DNA of 64,000 nt, taken from NCBI RefSeq assembly GCF_013031405.1, contig NZ_WPZY01000003.1, positions 399,287-463,286 of the forward strand, given 5' to 3'. The position numbers and the translations under genes were made by a program. Below the pieces are notes generated by a model. That model was not told where the DNA came from. It was given only the letters and a program-made list of their open reading frames with translations, and searched no databases. This DNA comes from Ruegeria sp. HKCCD8929. GTDB lineage: Bacteria > Pseudomonadota > Alphaproteobacteria > Rhodobacterales > Rhodobacteraceae. Positions 17,686-25,333 of this stretch are shown here, in pieces; position 1 is the stretch's first letter, and each line of letters opens with the position of its first letter.

Positions 17686-18699
17686 ATGACGGCTCTGAAA
17701 GAATACGAACGGATCGAAGCCACCGGTCTGTGGCGGGCCTCGCACGAGGATCAGCGCCGCGAGGTGGTCATCTCGATCGGCGAGGCGACCCTGACGATCT
17801 CGGATTTCAACGACCGGGCGCTGACCCACTGGTCGCTGGGAGCGCTGGAACGGCAGAACCCCGGCGAGACCCCGGCGATCTACAGTCCCGATGGCGACCC
17901 GGGCGAAACTTTGGAGCTACCTGACACCGAACAGACCATGATAGAGGCGATCGACCGCCTGCAACGCGCCATCGAACGGGCCCGCCCGCATCCCGGGCGG
18001 CTGCGCTGGCTGAGCGTGGCGGGGGTTCTGGCCGTGGTGATCGCGGCACTGGTCTTTTGGCTGCCGGGCGCACTGCAGCGTCACACGGTGTCGGTCGTGC
18101 CCGCGATCAAACGTCAGGACATCGGTCGCATGGTGCTGCACCGGATCGAACGGGTCGCGGGGCGGGCCTGCAGCACGGACGAGGCGCAGGCGGTGCTGGG
18201 CCGCCTGGCGCAGCGTACCGGCGTGCGGCGCCTGGTGGTTCTGCCCGCTGGTGTGGCCGACAGCCTGATCCTGCCCGGCGGCATCGTGTTGCTGAACCGG
18301 GCGCTGATCGAGGATCACGAGGACCCCGCCGTCGCAGCCGGATACGTTCTGGCCGAGCGGACCCGGGCCGCGGCGATGGACCCGCTGGCCGACCTGCTGG
18401 GCAGGGCGGGGCCGCAGGCGTCGTTCCGGTTGCTCACGACCGGAGAGCTGACGCCGGATATCCTTGATCTCTACACCGAGCAGGTGCTGACCGAACCTCG
18501 CCCGCAGGTTTCGGACGAGGTGCTGCTGGGGCTCTTCGGGCAGGCGGCGATCCCCTCGACGCCCTACGCCTATGCCCGCGACATCACCGGAGAAACCGTT
18601 CTGGGGCTGATCGAAGCCGATCCGATGGCGGGCCGCACGCTCGAACCTGTGCTGCCGGACCGCGACTGGGTCCGGCTGCAAAATATCTGCGGCGGCTAA
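17686..18699 (+). CDS. membrane-anchored protein resembling a degenerate M48 peptidase
   Basis: A 337-residue protein. Residues 1 to about 100 look cytosolic, one transmembrane helix follows (LSVAGVLAVVIAALVFWL, about 108-125), and the C-terminal domain would be periplasmic. The segment DSLILPGGIVLLNRALIED followed by AVAAGYVLAERT resembles the M48 pattern (LPGG strand, then the zinc helix), but the HExxH motif is replaced by LAERT. It is therefore probably an inactive, peptidase-like scaffold or binding domain. A GTG start at 17587 is possible, but ATG 17686 fits better. It is convergent with the next gene and has no clear functional partner. Confidence 0.72.
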   Translation: MTALKEYERIEATGLWRASHEDQRREVVISIGEATLTISDFNDRALTHWSLGALERQNPGETPAIYSPDGDPGETLELPDTEQTMIEAIDRLQRAIERARPHPGRLRWLSVAGVLAVVIAALVFWLPGALQRHTVSVVPAIKRQDIGRMVLHRIERVAGRACSTDEAQAVLGRLAQRTGVRRLVVLPAGVADSLILPGGIVLLNRALIEDHEDPAVAAGYVLAERTRAAAMDPLADLLGRAGPQASFRLLTTGELTPDILDLYTEQVLTEPRPQVSDEVLLGLFGQAAIPSTPYAYARDITGETVLGLIEADPMAGRTLEPVLPDRDWVRLQNICGG

Positions 18700-18713
18700 T
18701 CCCGGGTCGCTGT

Positions 18714-19241
18714 CTACCGGTTATACCCGGTGACCCCCGATACGTTGCCGGAGAAGACGTCGATGCTGGTCTCCTGCCGCTTCTGGCCCAGATAGGTAGG
18801 CCCCACGCGCTGCACGGTTGCGATTCCGCCGCCCGAGGACGCTGGGTTCAGTTTGCGTGGCGTGGTGCTCTGCCAAACAAGATCGGTCTGAGCATCGCCA
18901 TAGGCCGAACGCAGACCCCGGCGCGGGTTGAGCCGATCATCCTGGCGCCGTACCGCCCGATAGCCGCGCGGGGCGACAAAGCTCTGCGGCGCCACCGCAG
19001 AGCGCAACGTGTGTTCGGCGCGGTGCTGGTTCAGGCGGCCATCGGTCCAGACGCTGCGGTAACCGCGTGGGATAACCGGCTGGCCCACTCGCTTGCGCTG
19101 CTCATAGACATGGCGCGGCACGACGCGGGTGTCGAGCGACAGCGGCGTTCCATCCGGCGTAAGCGGAGTATCGGCCATGAGCCCGCCCGTACCGACCAGC
19201 GCCGCCATCAGCCCGGCTGCAAACAAACGTATCACTTTCAT
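18714..19241 (-). CDS. secreted protein with an internal PRGYR repeat
   Basis: A 175-residue protein with a signal peptide (residues 1-23, cleavage near LMA). The mature part is basic and contains two similar units of about 28 residues: a PRGYR-S-VW unit with GRLNQHR and LRSA, then PRGYR-A-VR with DRLNPRRG and LRSA. No known domain is recognised and there are no cysteines, so it is not disulfide-stabilised. It may be a periplasmic or surface protein interacting with an anionic partner; this is inference. It is convergent with the M48-like gene, 14 bp apart. Confidence 0.65.
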   Translation of the reverse strand: MKVIRLFAAGLMAALVGTGGLMADTPLTPDGTPLSLDTRVVPRHVYEQRKRVGQPVIPRGYRSVWTDGRLNQHRAEHTLRSAVAPQSFVAPRGYRAVRRQDDRLNPRRGLRSAYGDAQTDLVWQSTTPRKLNPASSGGGIATVQRVGPTYLGQKRQETSIDVFSGNVSGVTGYNR

Positions 19242-19320
19242 GGCCGCCCTCCCGAAAATGGAACCTCAACGTTGCCCCAGGACGGGACATGAGTAAAGCG
19301 GCCAGTTCGATGAATTTGCT

Positions 19321-19953
19321 CTACTTTGTCCCGAACATCCGATCACCCGCATCGCCCAGCCCGGGCATGATGTAGCCCTTGGAGTTCAACTCGCGATCCA
19401 GCGAGGCAGTGACTATGGGCACATCCGGATGTGCCTCTTTCATCCGCGCAACACCCTCAGGCGCGGCCAGCAGGCAGAGGAAACGGATATCGGTGGCGCC
19501 TGCCTCTTTGAGCAGATCGATGGCGGCAGCCGAGCTGTTGCCGGTGGCCAGCATCGGGTCGACCGCGATCACCAGACGGTCCTTCAGCCCCTCGGGCGCC
19601 TTGAAGTAGTACTGCACGGGTTTCAGCGTCTCTTCATCGCGGTACAATCCGACAAACCCCACCCGGGCAGATGGTACAAGTTCCAACACTCCGTCCAGCA
19701 TCCCGTTTCCGGCGCGCAGGATCGACACCAGCGCCAGTTTCTTGCCGGCCAGAATTGGCGCGTCCATCTCTTCCATCGGCGTTTCGATATGGCGGGTGGT
19801 CAGCGGCATCTCGCGGGTGATCTCATAGGCGAGCAACTCGGTGATCTCGCGCAGCAACTGCCGGAACCCGGCGGTCGAGGTGCCCTTGTCCCGCATGAGC
19901 GTCAGCTTGTGCTGCACCAGCGGGTGATCGACGATGGTCAGGTGTTCGCTCAT
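19321..19953 (-). CDS. upp: uracil phosphoribosyltransferase
   Basis: Converts uracil and PRPP to UMP. The 210-residue length and motifs are normal: [14 protein letters not shown], the PRPP loop in [18 protein letters not shown], and the uracil-binding C-terminal [17 protein letters not shown]. It is the last gene of the salvage operon; its start overlaps the add stop by 4 bp (ATGA). It recycles uracil, as deoA-type phosphorolysis releases pyrimidine bases. Confidence 0.97.
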   Translation of the reverse strand: MSEHLTIVDHPLVQHKLTLMRDKGTSTAGFRQLLREITELLAYEITREMPLTTRHIETPMEEMDAPILAGKKLALVSILRAGNGMLDGVLELVPSARVGFVGLYRDEETLKPVQYYFKAPEGLKDRLVIAVDPMLATGNSSAAAIDLLKEAGATDIRFLCLLAAPEGVARMKEAHPDVPIVTASLDRELNSKGYIMPGLGDAGDRMFGTK

Positions 19954-20951
19954 GTTGTCTCCAGTCTTTTCTCGACCCGCGCGCGGGTATCTTCATCGCA
20001 AAAGGCCGCCTCAAGCGCTGTGGCGTTGAGCACGGCGAAATCCTCGGGCCCCCATCCGAAGGCCCTGTTCAGCATCTCGTATTCCCGCCGCATGGTTGTA
20101 TGAAAAAACGGCGGATCGTCGGTCGAGACCGTGACCTTGACACCCGCCTCGCGCAGACGGGCGATCGGGTGGGCGGCGAAATCGGGATAGAGGCCCAGAA
20201 CCACGTTCGAGCCCGGGCAGACCTCAAGCGTGATGCCCCGGTCGGCCAGTTCGTACACCAGATCGGGGTCCTCTATGGCGCGAACACCGTGGCCGATCCG
20301 CTCGACTTTCAGATCGCGCACCGCATCACGCACGCTCTCGGGCCCGCCGAACTCGCCCGCATGGGTGGTCAGTTGCAGCCCGGCTTCGCGGGCGCAGTCG
20401 AAGGCCCAGGCAAAATCGCCCTGACGGTGCATGCCTTCGTTCCCGCCCATGCCGAAGCCGGTGATCCAGTCCCCGGCGGTTTCGGCAGCGCAGCGGGCCG
20501 AGGCCTTAGCCTGTTCCGGGCCGAAATGGCGCACGCAGGTGACAACGCCGCGCAGGGTGATGCCCAGCTTGGCCTCGGCCTCGTCAGCGGCATCCTGAAT
20601 CGCGGCCAGATAGTCGCGCCAGGCCGCCACGTCTCCGCCGCCGCAGAAATCCGGGCTGAGAAAGGATTCCGAATAAACAACGCCGTTTGCGGCACTTTCT
20701 TGGAGAATCGCCCAGGTCAGGCGGCGGAACTCCTCGGGCCCGGTCAGCACCTGGCTGGCGGCCTCATAGACGCTGAGGAAATGCGCAAAATCGCGGAAAT
20801 CGTAGGAGCCGTCGGGTTTGAAGATTCCACTCAGGTCAATGCGTTTCTCATGCGCCAACTGGCGGATAAAGGCCGGTGGGGCCGCGCCTTCGTGATGCAG
20901 GTGCAGTTCAACCTTTGGCAGGTCGGCAACCGGAGTATCAGCAGCAGTCAA
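19950..20951 (-). CDS. add: adenosine deaminase
   Basis: Deaminates adenosine or deoxyadenosine to inosine or deoxyinosine. Residues for the zinc site are present in the 333-residue protein: VELHLHHEG near the N terminus, [26 protein letters not shown] and STDDPPFFH with the terminal Asp pair. It overlaps deoB and upp by 4 bp on each side. An adenine deaminase role is a possible alternative within the superfamily, but the HLHHEG context in a nucleoside operon favours adenosine. Confidence 0.92.
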   Translation of the reverse strand: MTAADTPVADLPKVELHLHHEGAAPPAFIRQLAHEKRIDLSGIFKPDGSYDFRDFAHFLSVYEAASQVLTGPEEFRRLTWAILQESAANGVVYSESFLSPDFCGGGDVAAWRDYLAAIQDAADEAEAKLGITLRGVVTCVRHFGPEQAKASARCAAETAGDWITGFGMGGNEGMHRQGDFAWAFDCAREAGLQLTTHAGEFGGPESVRDAVRDLKVERIGHGVRAIEDPDLVYELADRGITLEVCPGSNVVLGLYPDFAAHPIARLREAGVKVTVSTDDPPFFHTTMRREYEMLNRAFGWGPEDFAVLNATALEAAFCDEDTRARVEKRLETT

Positions 20952-22159
20952 AGAAAGCTCCTCCCCGGCCCATGCGCCGGAACATCAAGATGTTGGGCGA
21001 TACTGGCGGCAACATCGGCAAAGTTCACGGCGCCGATTTCACCCGCACCGCGCCCGGCGATCAGAACCGGCACCTGTTCTCGGGTGTGATCGGTGCCAGT
21101 CCAGCTCGGGTCATTGCCGTGATCGGCGGTCAGCAGCATCAGGTCGCCGGGGCGTAGTTTTTGCAGGACCTTGCCGATCTCGACATCGAACCATTCCAGC
21201 GCACGGGCATAGCCGCTGATATCGCGGCGGTGGCCATAGAGGCTGTCGAACTCGACGAAATTGGCGAAGGTCAGGCTGCCCTCTTCGGCCTCATCGACCA
21301 GCGCCGACAGATGCCCCATCAGCTCGGCATCCGAACCCTTGCGCAATGTGTCGATCCCCTGCATCGAGAAGATGTCACCAATCTTGCCGACCGCGTGCAC
21401 CCGGCGTCCTGCGTCCTGCGCCCAGTTGGTCAGCACCGGCGCAGGCGGAGTGATGGCGAAATCCTTGCGGTTAGTGGTGCGGGTAAAGCCCTGATCCGGG
21501 CTGCCCACGAAGGGGCGCGCGATGACGCGGCCCACCTTCATCTCGTGCAGGCGCGGAGCGATAGCGCGGCATAGATCCAGCAGGCGGTCGAGGCCGAACG
21601 TCTCCTCATGCGCCGCGATCTGAAACACGCTGTCGGCGGAGGTGTAGCAGATCGGCTTGCAGGTCTGCATATGCTCGGCGCCGTGGCGGTCGATGATCAC
21701 CGTGCCCGATGCGTGACAATCGCCGAGGATACCGTCCGTGCCAGCAACCTCGGCCACCGCGCGGCTGAGATCGTCGGGAAATGCAGGCACCGTGTCCCGG
21801 AAATAGTGCCAGTCCCACGGCACCGGCAGCCCGGCCAACTCCCAATGTCCCGAGGGCGTGTCCTTGCCCGGACTGTGCTCGCGCGCGCACCCCCAGAGAC
21901 CGGTGGGCTCTGCATCAAACCCCGGTGCATCGTCGCCCGAGGCCAGCCGAACGGCCGCCGCGAGCCCCTGCGCCTCCAGATTGGGCAGTTGCAGGGGACC
22001 GCTCCGCCCCTCCTCTGCCTCCCCGGCAGCGCAGGCCTGCGCGATATGGGCCAGCGTGTTGGCACCGGTATCCGGGGTCGTGCCATTGAAAAACCGGTCC
22101 GCATCCGGCGCGCCGCCGATGCCCACCGAGTCCATCACCACCAGAAAGGCCCGGGTCAT
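20948..22159 (-). CDS. deoB: phosphopentomutase
   Basis: Interconverts (deoxy)ribose 1-phosphate and 5-phosphate, feeding nucleoside sugars into central metabolism. The 403-residue alkaline-phosphatase-fold protein has VMDSVGIGGAPDA at the start (metal-binding Asp), GANTLAHIA with the phosphorylated Thr, SADSVFQIA, and LLTADHGNDPSWTGTDHTRE near the C terminus for the second metal site. It overlaps both deoA and add by 4 bp in the operon. Confidence 0.97.
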   Translation of the reverse strand: MTRAFLVVMDSVGIGGAPDADRFFNGTTPDTGANTLAHIAQACAAGEAEEGRSGPLQLPNLEAQGLAAAVRLASGDDAPGFDAEPTGLWGCAREHSPGKDTPSGHWELAGLPVPWDWHYFRDTVPAFPDDLSRAVAEVAGTDGILGDCHASGTVIIDRHGAEHMQTCKPICYTSADSVFQIAAHEETFGLDRLLDLCRAIAPRLHEMKVGRVIARPFVGSPDQGFTRTTNRKDFAITPPAPVLTNWAQDAGRRVHAVGKIGDIFSMQGIDTLRKGSDAELMGHLSALVDEAEEGSLTFANFVEFDSLYGHRRDISGYARALEWFDVEIGKVLQKLRPGDLMLLTADHGNDPSWTGTDHTREQVPVLIAGRGAGEIGAVNFADVAASIAQHLDVPAHGPGRSFL

Positions 22160-23463
22160 GCGGTAATCCTTTCATGTACCAGAGGCGGCAGGTCCGTAGG
22201 ATTGTCGCCCAGCGTGATCGCCGCGCGCACGGCAGCCTCGGCCTGCCGCGCCGCATCTTCGCGGGCAGCGTGGATCACGGCGAACGGCTCTCCCTTGCCA
22301 ACCTTGTCGCCCAGCCGAACCATGCCTGACAGGCCGACACTCGGGTCGATCACATCGTCTTCCACCTGACGCCCGCCACCCAGCGCCACCACGGCGAGGC
22401 CCAACGCCTCGCCATCGATGGCAGTGATATAGCCCGCTTTGCGCGCCTGCACTTCCTGAACCACAGTGGCTTCGGGCAGGAACCGTGCCCAGTTCTCGAC
22501 GAACTTCACCGGCCCGCCCACGGCGGCAATCATGCGGCCAAACCGTTCGGCGGCGCGGCCATCGCGGATGATCTCGGCTATAAGCACGGAACCCTCTTCG
22601 ACATCGCTTGCCAGTCCGGCATCAACCAGCAGCACGCCACCCAGTTCCGCCGACAGCCCGGCCAACGGGCTGTCTTGTCCGCTGGTCAACGCCCGCATCA
22701 CCTCGGCCACTTCCAGCGCGTTGCCCAGCGAGGGCGCAAGCGGCTGGTTCATGTCAGTAATCACGGCCGAGGTCCGACATCCGGCGGCATTCGCGGTCCC
22801 GGCCAGGGCGCTTGCAAGTGCCCGCGCTTCATCCGGTGTTTTCATGAACGCGCCGCTGCCAACCTTGACATCCAGCACCAGCGCATCCGGGCTGGCGGCC
22901 AGCTTCTTCGACAGGATCGAGGCGGTGATCAGGTCAAGGCTTTCCACGGTCGCGGTCACGTCCCGGATCGCATAAAGGCGCTTGTCGGCGGGCGCGATAG
23001 TCGCCGTGGCGCCGACGATCGCCGCGCCCACATCGCCCACGATCTGTGCCAGCCGCTCCTGCCCCACCTGCGTGGTGACGCCGGGAATGGCCTCCATCTT
23101 GTCGAGCGTGCCGCCGGTATGGCCCAGCCCGCGCCCCGAAATCATCGGCACATAAACCCCGCATTCCGCCAACGCAGGCGCCAGCACCAGCGACACGCAA
23201 TCGCCGACCCCGCCAGTCGAATGCTTGTCGATCACCGGGCCGTCCAGATCCCAGCTCAGCACATCGCCACTGTCTCGCATCGCCAGCGTCAGCGCGGCGC
23301 GGGCCTCAGCGCCCAGCCCGCCCATGCAAACCGCCATGGCAAAGGCCCCGGCCTGCGCGTCGCTCACGCCGCCATCGGCCAGGCCTTGGGCGAACCAGCG
23401 CAGTTCCTCGCTTGAAGGCACTTCCCGGCGGCGTAGCCGGGCAATGATCGAACGGGCGTCCAT
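22156..23463 (-). CDS. deoA: thymidine phosphorylase
   Basis: Splits thymidine or deoxyuridine with phosphate into base and deoxyribose 1-phosphate. The 435-residue product begins MDARSIIARLRRREV; the longer in-frame extension upstream would overlap cdd entirely and is rejected. Motifs: DKHSTGGVGDCVSL (phosphate loop), GRGLGHTGGTLDKMEAIPG, and KVGSGAFMKT in the large domain. It lies 4 bp after cdd and overlaps deoB by 4 bp. Confidence 0.96.
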   Translation of the reverse strand: MDARSIIARLRRREVPSSEELRWFAQGLADGGVSDAQAGAFAMAVCMGGLGAEARAALTLAMRDSGDVLSWDLDGPVIDKHSTGGVGDCVSLVLAPALAECGVYVPMISGRGLGHTGGTLDKMEAIPGVTTQVGQERLAQIVGDVGAAIVGATATIAPADKRLYAIRDVTATVESLDLITASILSKKLAASPDALVLDVKVGSGAFMKTPDEARALASALAGTANAAGCRTSAVITDMNQPLAPSLGNALEVAEVMRALTSGQDSPLAGLSAELGGVLLVDAGLASDVEEGSVLIAEIIRDGRAAERFGRMIAAVGGPVKFVENWARFLPEATVVQEVQARKAGYITAIDGEALGLAVVALGGGRQVEDDVIDPSVGLSGMVRLGDKVGKGEPFAVIHAAREDAARQAEAAVRAAITLGDNPTDLPPLVHERITA

Positions 23464-23467
23464 GCGC

Positions 23468-23860
23468 TCAGGGCTCCTCCATATGCGCAGCACCAAAGGC
23501 CCCCGGCAGCAGATCGCCGATGGTCGTATGCATCTCGGTGCCATCCACGGTGGCCATGGTGACGACAACGTCCGCCTTGCCGAATTCGGCCAGTTTCTGG
23601 CGGCACCCGCCACAGGGCGGCACCGGCTGCGGACTGCCCGCAACCACGTAGACCTCAGTCAGCTCAGTCTCGCCCGCGGCAACCATCGCAGCAATGGCGC
23701 CCGCCTCGGCACAGGTGCCTTCGGGATAGGCCGCGTTCTCGACATTGCACCCGGCATGGACTGCGCCCGAGGCCGAACGGATCGCGGCCCCCACCTTGAA
23801 CTTGGAGTAAGGCGCATGCGCGTTTTCGCGAACTGCGAGGGCGGCGTCTTTCAGGCTCAT
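23468..23860 (-). CDS. cdd: cytidine deaminase
   Basis: Deaminates cytidine and deoxycytidine. The 130-residue homotetramer-type enzyme has CNVENAAYPEGTCAEAGAI, with a zinc Cys and the catalytic Glu, and VPPCGGCRQKLAEF supplying two further zinc cysteines. It is the first gene of cdd-deoA-deoB-add-upp, which would handle pyrimidine and adenine nucleosides in one transcript. The region upstream (23861-24105) contains an inverted pair of dispersed repeats and no identifiable operator. Confidence 0.96.
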   Translation of the reverse strand: MSLKDAALAVRENAHAPYSKFKVGAAIRSASGAVHAGCNVENAAYPEGTCAEAGAIAAMVAAGETELTEVYVVAGSPQPVPPCGGCRQKLAEFGKADVVVTMATVDGTEMHTTIGDLLPGAFGAAHMEEP

Positions 23861-23949
23861 GAGCGATTCCCCGATTTTTTGATCATCTGGTCAGAATGGC
23901 ATACCCTAAAGGAAGGACCGGCGCGAGGTGAAGTCTGGACCATGGGAAA

Positions 23950-24012
23950 GGGGGCGCTGCCCCCGCCGCGCGTTCCGCGCGACTCCCCCGGGATATTTAT
24001 GAACAGAAGAAG
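23950..24012 (+). repeat. GC-hairpin/TATTT repeat, copy 3
   Basis: Full-length copy: a GGGGG/CCCCC hairpin with loop CGCTG (23950-23964), a second small GC stem, then CCCCCGGGATATTT (23985-23998) and AGAAGAAG (24005-24012). It is followed 18 bp later by an inverted copy, so the two tails can pair into a 25-nt stem with only a few mismatches. Confidence 0.75.
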
Positions 24013-24030
24013 CAGGATAGGCGTTCTGCT

Positions 24031-24075
24031 CTTCTTCTGTTTGAAAATATCCCGGAGCGCGAGGCAGAGCCTCGC
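24031..24075 (-). repeat. GC-hairpin/TATTT repeat, copy 4 (inverted)
   Basis: Reverse-oriented copy: CTTCTTCT at 24031-24038, AAATATCCCGG at 24045-24055, then the hairpin GCGAGGC-AGA-GCCTCGC (24059-24075). With copy 3 it makes a long dyad between the VOC-bicupin gene and cdd that could act as a transcription barrier. Confidence 0.75.
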
Positions 24076-24105
24076 ATCCACGGCCTCCACAGGCGCGCCG
24101 CGTCC

Positions 24106-25191
24106 TCAGGCCAAGGTGGTGTTGAACACGCCGGGCAACGTCACTTCGAGCAGTTCCACGTCGTCGGACGGATCGGCAAGCCGCGTCTTCATCCCCGGTG
24201 GGATGACAAAGGCATCGCCCTGTTCCAACCGGTAGGGATCGCGCCCTTCGCCCTCGAGCGTCACCTCGCCGTTCATGACGAAGGTGAAGTGGATATCGGT
24301 GTCATGACTCGCCCAGACCGGATCGCCGTCACCCCGACGCACCACTTGCACGCCCGCGACGCCCTTAGTGTTCTCGTCAATCGTGGTGTCACGGCAGACA
24401 TAGCCCGGCAGGCGAAAGGGCATCCATTCGGCTCCTTCGGCCTGGTTGTAAACGAACCGCTGCCCCTGCCATTCGCGGTCGGGGCGATAGTGCGGTGTGG
24501 GCAGGGTCATCTCGTGGTCGATCTCGGTCACGTGTTCCGCCGGAACGCCGATCTCGATCACCTGCACATTGTCGCTGGCCTCAAGCACGCGGTGGCGAAT
24601 CTCGGGTGGCTGGATGAAGCAATCCCCCGCGGTCAGGCGCATCCTTTCCCCCTGATCCTCATAGACCACGTCGACCCAGCCATGGATGCAGAAGATGAGT
24701 TGAAAGCCCACCTTGTGAAAATGCACCATGTCCGGCACCGGGCCGCCGTCCGGGATGCGGATATGGCTGGCAATGATCGACCCGCCCAGACGCGAGGGCA
24801 CCAGATCGCGGTAATGCATCCCCGCCCGCCCGATGATCCATGACGCCTGATCCTTGAGGCGGCGCACGACGAAGGAATGCACCGTTTCGGGCATGACCAT
24901 CGGCGGGTTGCGCTCTTCGATCTCGATGCGGGTGCCGTTCGGCGCCACCATTGAGCGTTTACCCGCCGCAAACCCGTCCGGATCCTCGGTCAGGATGCGG
25001 ATCGTGCCCGGCGGCTCGGGCGCGTCCTTTTCCACCCGCAACCGCAGCCCGTGACCGGAAAACACCGCCGTGCGCGGGTCGTCGGCGGGATAGATCATGT
25101 CCATCCGCATCCCCAGAACCTTGGTGAAAAACGGGATATCATCACGCAGCTCGCGTGTTGGCAGGCGCATTTCCGCTATGGTGTCCGTCAT
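24106..25191 (-). CDS. VOC-bicupin fusion protein
   Basis: A 361-residue protein with an N-terminal VOC/glyoxalase-like half (residues 1 to about 120; THR-type start MRLPTRELRDDIPFFTKVLGM) joined to two cupin domains. The first cupin has the DMVHFHKVGFQLIFCIHGW segment and PPEIRHRV; the second has DIHFTFVMNGE and GDAFVIPPGMK. Some of the usual cupin histidines are kept and others are replaced. Function is unknown; such fusions may be dioxygenases or sugar/aromatic enzymes. It is separated from cdd by inverted repeats and is divergent from maeB, sharing a palindromic operator region at 25295-25312. Confidence 0.8.
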   Translation of the reverse strand: MTDTIAEMRLPTRELRDDIPFFTKVLGMRMDMIYPADDPRTAVFSGHGLRLRVEKDAPEPPGTIRILTEDPDGFAAGKRSMVAPNGTRIEIEERNPPMVMPETVHSFVVRRLKDQASWIIGRAGMHYRDLVPSRLGGSIIASHIRIPDGGPVPDMVHFHKVGFQLIFCIHGWVDVVYEDQGERMRLTAGDCFIQPPEIRHRVLEASDNVQVIEIGVPAEHVTEIDHEMTLPTPHYRPDREWQGQRFVYNQAEGAEWMPFRLPGYVCRDTTIDENTKGVAGVQVVRRGDGDPVWASHDTDIHFTFVMNGEVTLEGEGRDPYRLEQGDAFVIPPGMKTRLADPSDDVELLEVTLPGVFNTTLA

Positions 25192-25294
25192 CTTCGTCTC
25201 CTCTGGCCGGGACAGTGACCGGGGCCTGACAGATTTGCAAGAAGCCGCCTGCGGCAGAGATTCGCGAAAACCCCTGTTTCCCCGGCGTCAAAAG

Positions 25295-25312
25295 TAGTTT
25301 AATGCTAAACTA
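25295..25312. promoter_or_regulatory. perfect palindrome in the maeB/VOC-bicupin divergent region
   Basis: TAGTTTA (25295-25301) and TAAACTA (25306-25312) form a perfect 7-bp dyad with a 4-bp centre, located 21 bp before the maeB ATG. The AT-rich symmetry is typical of MarR or similar dimeric repressor operators. It could control either divergent gene; no regulator gene is adjacent. Confidence 0.6.
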
Positions 25313-25333
25313 AATTTCTCAAGGAGCGCCTTC

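Noticed and set aside
19321..23860. deoC/deoD expected in the salvage operon
   Set aside because: No deoxyribose-phosphate aldolase or purine nucleoside phosphorylase gene was found in the window, so the operon is listed only with the five genes seen.
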